A DNA stretch of 64,000 bases, taken from positions 1-64,000 of the forward strand of contig JAJRAK010000052.1 in NCBI GenBank assembly GCA_028682895.1, given 5' to 3'. The position numbers and the translations under genes are program-made. Source of the DNA: Methanomassiliicoccales archaeon (lineage in GTDB: Archaea > Thermoplasmatota > Thermoplasmata > Methanomassiliicoccales > UBA472). The first letter of the stretch is position 1. Every line of letters begins with the position of its first letter. The notes below the pieces were generated by a model that had not been told where the DNA came from, searched no databases, and saw nothing but the letters and a program-made list of their open reading frames with translations. This document shows positions 58,354-64,000 of this stretch, piece after piece.

Positions 58354-59793
58354 ATGAACGATGAACGCCCTTCAATGCTACCGCATGAGATAATCCAATT
58401 TCTAGACGGCTCGGGAGGACATTCCCTGATCGTCAGAGGGAACGCTGGAACCGGCAAGACAACGTTCACACTTCAGCTGGCGGAGGAGTTCAAGGACCGG
58501 CAAGAGGCCCATTACCTTTCCACGCGCGTGTCGGATAACGCTCTGCTAAACCAATTTCCTTGGCTCAAGGACCGGCTCTTAAAAAAGACAGAGGTGGACA
58601 CCGGACAGAGCCGCTCCGGGCTGGGAAAGCTGAAAGGGATCCATATGGGGGAGATCGTCACCCAGCACAGGGAGATGACGATATCCATCGGCAGGACCAT
58701 GCCGGACATCGAGCGCATCTATGAGATAATCGAGAGCTCGAACGACCGGAGGATGGTCATCGTCGATAGCATAGATGCCCTGGCCGATCGTTATGACCTT
58801 AACAACCGAGAATTGATGATCGCGTTGCAACGGGACCTGGTGGAGGGCAATGGAGCCAACGTTGTCCTGGTCCTTGAGAGCAACGATCACATGCTCGATT
58901 ACCTCGGCGACGGCGTGCTGGAGTTCACCCGCAACGAGCATGATAGACGCCTCATCAGGGAGATGGACCTGATGAAGCTTCGCGGCTGCGAGATCCAGCA
59001 GCCATTGTACATATACACTCTTAAGGGCGGTCGTTTCCAATGCTTCGGGGCCGATTGGGACGCGGTCAAGAACGACATCAAGAAGGGATGGACCGTCACC
59101 AACGACCTCCAGGGAAAGCTCTCATACGGTATCGAGGACCTGGACCACATGACCGGAGGGATGGTCCCTGGCGATATCGTGTTGGTCGAGTTCGGCCAGG
59201 CGATGCCGCCGATCGTCGGCGACCTGCTCGAACGGTCATTGGTCTCCAACTTCGCCAACACCGGCCATGGGGTGATCTGGATCCCTCTGCGCAAATCGAG
59301 CGGCTCCACCGCCCGGGCGGTCCTGCACGAAATGATACCGAACGATGTCCTGGAGAGGACCGTCAGAGTGATCGAACCAGCATCCCAGATGGATTCGGAG
59401 GGAGGCCGTTTCGTTCTCCCGGTGGAAGGGAGCAATGTGACCAACGACCTCAAATGGAAGAACCTGGCCTTCAGTCTCGAGAGCGCTTCCAACCCGTTCC
59501 TGTCCCTCATCGGCATGGACAATTTGGAATCGATATATGGCGGCAACGTGATGGAGGGGCTGGTAGAGCATCTGGCCGCCATCAGGAGGAACGGCGGGGT
59601 CTTCGTCGGCATGACCACGCCGACCAGCCAATCGAGCGCAAGGTTGGCCGACATGGCCACCGTGCATATCAAGGCGCAGAGGATAGGAGGGACCGTCGTG
59701 TTCTACGGCAGCAAGCCCTTCACGGAATGTTATGCCCTGAGGCTAGAGCACAGGGCGAAAGGCGGGTGCGGGACCCTGACCCCGTTAGTGTGA
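58354..59793 (+). CDS. KaiC/RAD55-like tandem ATPase, second domain with degenerate P-loop
   Basis: Domain 1 IVRGNAGTGKTTFTLQLAEEF and RRMVIVDSIDAL; domain 2 LSYGIEDLDHMTGGMVPGDIVLVEFGQAMPPIVGDLLE lacks GK[ST]. Confidence 0.8.
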   Translation: MNDERPSMLPHEIIQFLDGSGGHSLIVRGNAGTGKTTFTLQLAEEFKDRQEAHYLSTRVSDNALLNQFPWLKDRLLKKTEVDTGQSRSGLGKLKGIHMGEIVTQHREMTISIGRTMPDIERIYEIIESSNDRRMVIVDSIDALADRYDLNNRELMIALQRDLVEGNGANVVLVLESNDHMLDYLGDGVLEFTRNEHDRRLIREMDLMKLRGCEIQQPLYIYTLKGGRFQCFGADWDAVKNDIKKGWTVTNDLQGKLSYGIEDLDHMTGGMVPGDIVLVEFGQAMPPIVGDLLERSLVSNFANTGHGVIWIPLRKSSGSTARAVLHEMIPNDVLERTVRVIEPASQMDSEGGRFVLPVEGSNVTNDLKWKNLAFSLESASNPFLSLIGMDNLESIYGGNVMEGLVEHLAAIRRNGGVFVGMTTPTSQSSARLADMATVHIKAQRIGGTVVFYGSKPFTECYALRLEHRAKGGCGTLTPLV

Positions 59794-59802
59794 TGTGATA
59801 TC

Positions 59803-60483
59803 ATGTTCAAGACCAATCTTCCCCAGAAATCATCGATCCTGTTGCTCGGCAGCCCTGGAGTGGGACTGCTGGAGTTCGAGCTGGGAATGGTCAAGGAATA
59901 TTTGGACAATGACGAGCCGGTGGTCTTCGTAATCATGGACATGTTACCGAAGGACCTGATATCGTTGATGCAGCGTTTTGGCATATCTCAGGACAGCCTT
60001 GGTAACGGCCTCTACATCATCGATTACCATTCCAGCCTTCTTGGCAACACCGATGATCGCGATACGTACGAGAGGCGCAAGGTGCGGCGCATCACCGACC
60101 TGGAAGGCATCATGTTCAACGTCGCCAACATCTATGAGGAGGTCAAGAGGCCGCTTCGAATCTTCGTGCACACGCTCTCCACCCTCTTCCTCTATAACCA
60201 GCCGGGCGTGGTGCTGAAGTTCTTCCAGATCAGCGCGTCGCGCATCAGGAGCGAGTACGGCACGGCCATCGTTGCCGTGCACGAGGGAGTGCACGACGAC
60301 AAGTCGGTGAACCACCTGGTGGCGCTTGCCGACGGCGTGATAGAACTAGGTTTCGACGCGAACCTCAACCGCATGCTGAGGGTCAGGCACATGCGCGGGA
60401 CGACCGCGCCCTGCCATTGGATGCCGTTCCAGATCACACCGGCCCGTGACGATAACCAGACACCGGTGCTGTTGTGGAAGTGA
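59803..60483 (+). CDS. KaiC/RAD55-like protein with degenerate P-loop
   Basis: SSILLLGSPGVGLLEFELGMVKEYL in place of Walker A; RRITDLEGIMFNVANIYEEV...LRIFVHTLSTLFLYNQ. Confidence 0.75.
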   Translation: MFKTNLPQKSSILLLGSPGVGLLEFELGMVKEYLDNDEPVVFVIMDMLPKDLISLMQRFGISQDSLGNGLYIIDYHSSLLGNTDDRDTYERRKVRRITDLEGIMFNVANIYEEVKRPLRIFVHTLSTLFLYNQPGVVLKFFQISASRIRSEYGTAIVAVHEGVHDDKSVNHLVALADGVIELGFDANLNRMLRVRHMRGTTAPCHWMPFQITPARDDNQTPVLLWK

Positions 60484-60687
60484 TCATTCCTCGGCTTCTT
60501 CCATCACGCCATAGAGGGAGCGGTTCAGCTCCTGGATGGCGCGTGTCGTGGCCTTGGAATAGATGGCGCATTCCATCTTTGGACGTACTACCATCTCTTT
60601 CTTCCTACAGTAGATAAGCTGATCGCTGAGCCCCAGCTCAGGGCGGTTCTCGCGATGCAGACAGGAGAAACAGAGTGCTTTCTTCAT
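60484..60687 (-). CDS. Small Cys-containing hypothetical protein
   Basis: 67 aa, CFSCLHRENRPELGLSDQLIYCRKKEMVVRPKMECAIY; four conserved-looking cysteines. Confidence 0.6.
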   Translation of the reverse strand: MKKALCFSCLHRENRPELGLSDQLIYCRKKEMVVRPKMECAIYSKATTRAIQELNRSLYGVMEEAEE

Positions 60688-60726
60688 CCGGTGCGTTCAA
60701 TTGTGCATGGTGTATTTTAGGGTATC

Positions 60727-61716
60727 TCACCTGTTAGCGATTATCGCTTCGGAGATGTCCAATACGTTCGATCCGGCCTTGCGCAGGTTCAGGCAGCAGA
60801 ATGGACAGGCGGTGATCACGCCGCGGACATCAGCTTTCCGATAGACATCCGCCTTGGAGACGGCGATGGAGTCGGACGTATCAGGGAAGCCGGAGAGCAT
60901 CCCTCCTCCTCCGCCGCAGCACCTGTCCTCCTCAGGCAGGCGCACCAGGTCCACGCCGGCGCGCTCCAGCACGGACATCATATCGTCCGCCGTCCAGGGA
61001 CTGACCCCCCTTTTGAGGTGACAGGGCACCTGCAGCGCCCATCGGCCTTCGACCGCAGAGCTGAACCTACCTTCCGGAAGAATCTCGACCAGGTGCTCGG
61101 CCTTGATGCCATATACCTCACGCAACTGGTATGTGCATCCGGGGCAGGAGGTGATGATGCGGTCGTATCTGGAGAACACCTTCATGTTGCTCTGCCTGAG
61201 CCCCTCCGCCTCCTGATCTGCGCCGATCTTGAGCAAAGGGGAACCGCAGCACTTGACCTGACTGGAGATGTCGTGCGCGATCCCTAATGAATCGAGAAGG
61301 CGCGAGACCGACGATACCATATCAGGAAGCTTTCCCAGACCGATACATCCCGGGAAGTAGAGCGCCTTCTCCCCGTTCTCCTTCCAGGAACGGAAGTCGT
61401 TGTCGACCGTCCGTCCCATTCTCCTTATGTTCTCCCTCATGCGCTGATGGCCGGGGAGCGATGGCATTGATGTGACCATCTCCCCCCTGAGCCTGATCAT
61501 GGAACGGGTGATGGTGATCGAGGAGGGGCAGGCCCATTCACAGGCGTGGCACATGGTACATTTGAAGGATACCTTACCCATGCTGAGGCGTTCCGAGAAG
61601 CGGGGGGCGTCTATCCCTACCGTGCGCGGCCCGGGGAAATCGGAGCCGCGTGGATCGTTGAGGACAGGGCAGGCCTGCATGCAGCTGCCGCATTTGATGC
61701 ACCGCCCTTCGTTCAT
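60727..61716 (-). CDS. glpC: GlpC-like Fe-S subunit (CCG domains) of anaerobic glycerol-3-phosphate dehydrogenase
   Basis: CIKCGSCMQACPV, CTMCHACEWACPSS, two CCG-type motifs (KCCGSPL, DRCCGGGGGM). Confidence 0.85.
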   Translation of the reverse strand: MNEGRCIKCGSCMQACPVLNDPRGSDFPGPRTVGIDAPRFSERLSMGKVSFKCTMCHACEWACPSSITITRSMIRLRGEMVTSMPSLPGHQRMRENIRRMGRTVDNDFRSWKENGEKALYFPGCIGLGKLPDMVSSVSRLLDSLGIAHDISSQVKCCGSPLLKIGADQEAEGLRQSNMKVFSRYDRIITSCPGCTYQLREVYGIKAEHLVEILPEGRFSSAVEGRWALQVPCHLKRGVSPWTADDMMSVLERAGVDLVRLPEEDRCCGGGGGMLSGFPDTSDSIAVSKADVYRKADVRGVITACPFCCLNLRKAGSNVLDISEAIIANR

Positions 61717-62762
61717 AGCGCCTCCATTGCCTGGACCGTCATCCAGGCATCGTCCAGGGCAGTTGCCAGCCCGTTCCCAAACGACCTACGTTCTGAGCAA
61801 AGGCAATCACCAGCGCCGAACGCGTTCTTCATCTCATGCCCGGACCGATCGCGCAAGCGCTGACCGATATGCGCATAACCGCCCCCGATCCCCGGGCAAT
61901 TTATCGTCTGGAACGTGTTGAAAGGGTCAGAGATGCCTTCTGTCGACAGCAGCGTTCCGTCCACCAGAGGGCCCCCGGTCGCCAGCAATAACGCGTCCAT
62001 GTCCAGGCGCCTGGAGTCCAGCCCACCCTTCACCTCTACCTGGACCGCGCGGTCCCCATTTGTCCTGATCGATGTCACCTTTCGCCCGGACCATACAACG
62101 GCCCCGGAGCTTACCGCGGATGAGAGCAGCATCTCCAGGAACCTCTGCCCCGGGATGCCCAGGGGGGTCACGGCCTCCATGAGCCTTCTGCCGCAACGGC
62201 GTTCCAGCTCTCCCATCCTCATGTAATCGTGCAGTGTGAACATGGGAGGCAGAAGTATCGACTCGCCCGCTGCGTCCTTCATGACCTCCACCAGACGGTC
62301 CGATAGCGCCTCGTCCCTGAAGGTCGCGGCCAGTGTCATTTCTGGAGAAATTTCCACGTCAGCGGTCATCGCATCGACCTTTGGAGCCCATCCAGACAAC
62401 ATGGACGCGGTCAGCCGGGGGCGCAGGGAAGGATGGCCCCCTATGCCCAGCACGGTGATGCTGTTTGGCATCCTATCAGAGAACATGGAATGAACTGGCA
62501 AGAGCGTGCAATCGAAGCGCGTGCCCAGGTTGGTCGCGCCAGTTCCCGGGCCGGTCATGGGCATGCCGTTGGACCGGGCCATCTTCAATATCTCCTCGAT
62601 ACATCCATCGTTCACGATCTGCCCTTTGATGCATCCTGTGGACATGGCGCTTGCCGGTGTTCCGCGACCGACCACTGTGACCTTCCAGCCCTTTTTGGCC
62701 AGCAGGTACGAGGAGAAGAGCCCGCTCGCACCCATCCCCACGACCACGGCGTTCCTGCTCAT
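61713..62762 (-). CDS. glpB: GlpB-like subunit of anaerobic glycerol-3-phosphate dehydrogenase
   Basis: AVVVGMGASGLFSSYLLAKKGWKVTVVGRG; between glpA and glpC homologues with ATG/TGA overlaps. Confidence 0.82.
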   Translation of the reverse strand: MSRNAVVVGMGASGLFSSYLLAKKGWKVTVVGRGTPASAMSTGCIKGQIVNDGCIEEILKMARSNGMPMTGPGTGATNLGTRFDCTLLPVHSMFSDRMPNSITVLGIGGHPSLRPRLTASMLSGWAPKVDAMTADVEISPEMTLAATFRDEALSDRLVEVMKDAAGESILLPPMFTLHDYMRMGELERRCGRRLMEAVTPLGIPGQRFLEMLLSSAVSSGAVVWSGRKVTSIRTNGDRAVQVEVKGGLDSRRLDMDALLLATGGPLVDGTLLSTEGISDPFNTFQTINCPGIGGGYAHIGQRLRDRSGHEMKNAFGAGDCLCSERRSFGNGLATALDDAWMTVQAMEAL

Positions 62763-64000
62763 CCCTTCCTCCTTAGGCCGTAGACGCCGCTCAGAAGATG
62801 TTCCCGCAGCATTTCCTGGCGCCGCTGATCGCCCGATGCCATCGTCTGCCCTCTTCCTCTTTCATCCAGGAAATCGTTGAAGGTCGGGACCGCTTCCACG
62901 TGACGCCTCTCCACCATGATGTCCAGGACGGCGAGGGAGCAATCAAGCCCCTGGCAGTATCCCATGCCAGCCCTGGTCCGGCGCATCACGTCCGCCATCG
63001 TCAACACGTCCGGGCTCTGAAGCACGTGCTCCACCTCGGTATGCAACACTTGTTCGCAGGAGCAGATGACCTTCGGGGACGACGTGGAGATGGATGAGGC
63101 CTTCGCACCGTACTTGCGGACCAGCCTGGTGGATGCTATGCTACCGCCTACGGGCACCGCCCCGGGGCTCAGTTCCTCCAGATGTGTCCTGCAGTTTACG
63201 CTGTTGCCGAGCATGCCGCATACCTGGTCGGAGACCTTCTCTGCCATGAGGCGATATGTGGTCAGCTTCCCTCCGGCGACGCTCAGAAGGTTGTCGACGT
63301 CCTCCGAACGTATGACACTGAACGACCTGCTCGCTTCCCGGCCGCCGCTCCCTCCCAGCAATGGCCTCACACCGCAGTAGGCGCGTACTACGCGAGCGTT
63401 GCGGAGCCCGGGCAGGAGCACCGCGGCCTCCTTTTTCAGCAGATCGATGTCCCCGGCGGAGACCGTGGCGCCCTCATATGATGGGGCGGACCGTGAGGTT
63501 GTGCCGAGTATCGTTGACGTATGATTCGGCACGGCGATGTCCCCGTTAGACGGAGGCCGCAGTCGGTTCACCACACGCCCACAGCATCGTCCGTCGAAGA
63601 CCAACATGCTCCCCTGGTCCAATGCCATCTTCAGATCGGCCCCGGCCAGACCTGCCACCGTCGGCGCCCAGGAACCCGCGGCGTTAACGATGATCTCCGG
63701 AGATACCTCATGTCTCTGTCCATCGCGCTCGTCCACATACTCGACATCGGACGCCCTCCCATCCTTGACCTTGATACCGGTGACGCGGCAATGGTTGAGC
63801 ACCGTGGCGCCGTTCTCCCGAGCCTGGTCCACATTGGCCTGGACCAGTGCGAATGGGTCGATGGAACCGTCCTCGACCTCGAAACATCTGGTGATGCCTG
63901 GGTCCAGTCCAGGCTCCAGAGATAGTGCCTCCTTGAGGCTGAGCTCGGCCGTCGGGACTCCGGCGGCATGGCATGATCCTTTGAAAACATCACCGAACCC
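62759..64000 (-). CDS. glpA: Anaerobic glycerol-3-phosphate dehydrogenase subunit A, 5' end beyond window
   Basis: Open frame continues to 64000; VNAAGSWAPTVAGLAG, VAGGKLTTYRLMAEKV, C-terminal BFD-like ICSCEQVLHTEVEH...RTRAGMGYCQGLDC. Confidence 0.9.
   Translation of the reverse strand, partial: GFGDVFKGSCHAAGVPTAELSLKEALSLEPGLDPGITRCFEVEDGSIDPFALVQANVDQARENGATVLNHCRVTGIKVKDGRASDVEYVDERDGQRHEVSPEIIVNAAGSWAPTVAGLAGADLKMALDQGSMLVFDGRCCGRVVNRLRPPSNGDIAVPNHTSTILGTTSRSAPSYEGATVSAGDIDLLKKEAAVLLPGLRNARVVRAYCGVRPLLGGSGGREASRSFSVIRSEDVDNLLSVAGGKLTTYRLMAEKVSDQVCGMLGNSVNCRTHLEELSPGAVPVGGSIASTRLVRKYGAKASSISTSSPKVICSCEQVLHTEVEHVLQSPDVLTMADVMRRTRAGMGYCQGLDCSLAVLDIMVERRHVEAVPTFNDFLDERGRGQTMASGDQRRQEMLREHLLSGVYGLRRKG

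Noticed and set aside
1-64000. CRISPR arrays, insertion sequences, prophage
   Set aside because: No repeated spacer-like units, transposase/integrase or phage structural genes seen; the Cas4-like gene is solo.
1-64000. tRNA, 5S/16S/23S rRNA genes
   Set aside because: Intergenic regions were read for T-arm/acceptor patterns; none convincing. GTTCGACC at 25275 resembles a T-loop but the surroundings do not form a tRNA.
1-64000. In-frame TAG (pyrrolysine) or TGA (selenocysteine) recoding
   Set aside because: All recognised genes, including MvhA and MvhD where Sec could occur, are complete with Cys codons and no internal stops.

Overview
64 kb of a GC-rich euryarchaeal chromosome. Gene content (Mvh/Hdr, aIF2beta, SRP19, archaeal S10/spc ribosomal cluster, exosome superoperon, RaSEA, DUF5611) fits the Thermoplasmata/Methanomassiliicoccales neighbourhood; that placement is inference. 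Most of the window is dense housekeeping DNA: pyrG end, aIF2beta, presenilin-like protease, S8e, SRP19, Nnr, three metallophosphoesterases, MvhADG-HdrA, ftsZ, the psmA-SBDS-exosome-L37Ae-rpoP-pcc1-prefoldin cluster, tyrS, archaeosine synthase, 24 ribosomal-protein/translation genes from uL3 to uL15, secY, EMC3-like, cmk and cbf5. The second half is less ordinary. The most interesting items are: (1) a cassette at 42.8-46.0 kb of a RecA/RadA-like protein without a P-loop, an 82-aa protein and a family-B DNA polymerase whose polymerase and exonuclease motifs are degenerate, resembling an archaeal 'mutasome'; (2) a Cas4-like Fe-S/PD-(D/E)XK nuclease with four predicted TM helices inserted in it (54.2-55.2 kb), next to a TPD-motif CDIN1/C15orf41-like predicted nuclease; (3) a hand-foldable multi-branched RNA in the long leader before the uL3 operon (25.25-25.42 kb), and a second structured leader before hdrA; (4) a membrane-anchored C4HC3 RING/PHD-like zinc protein; (5) a KaiC-like pair with degenerate P-loops. 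No rRNA, tRNA, CRISPR array or transposon was recognised. All calls are by reading; no database search was run.
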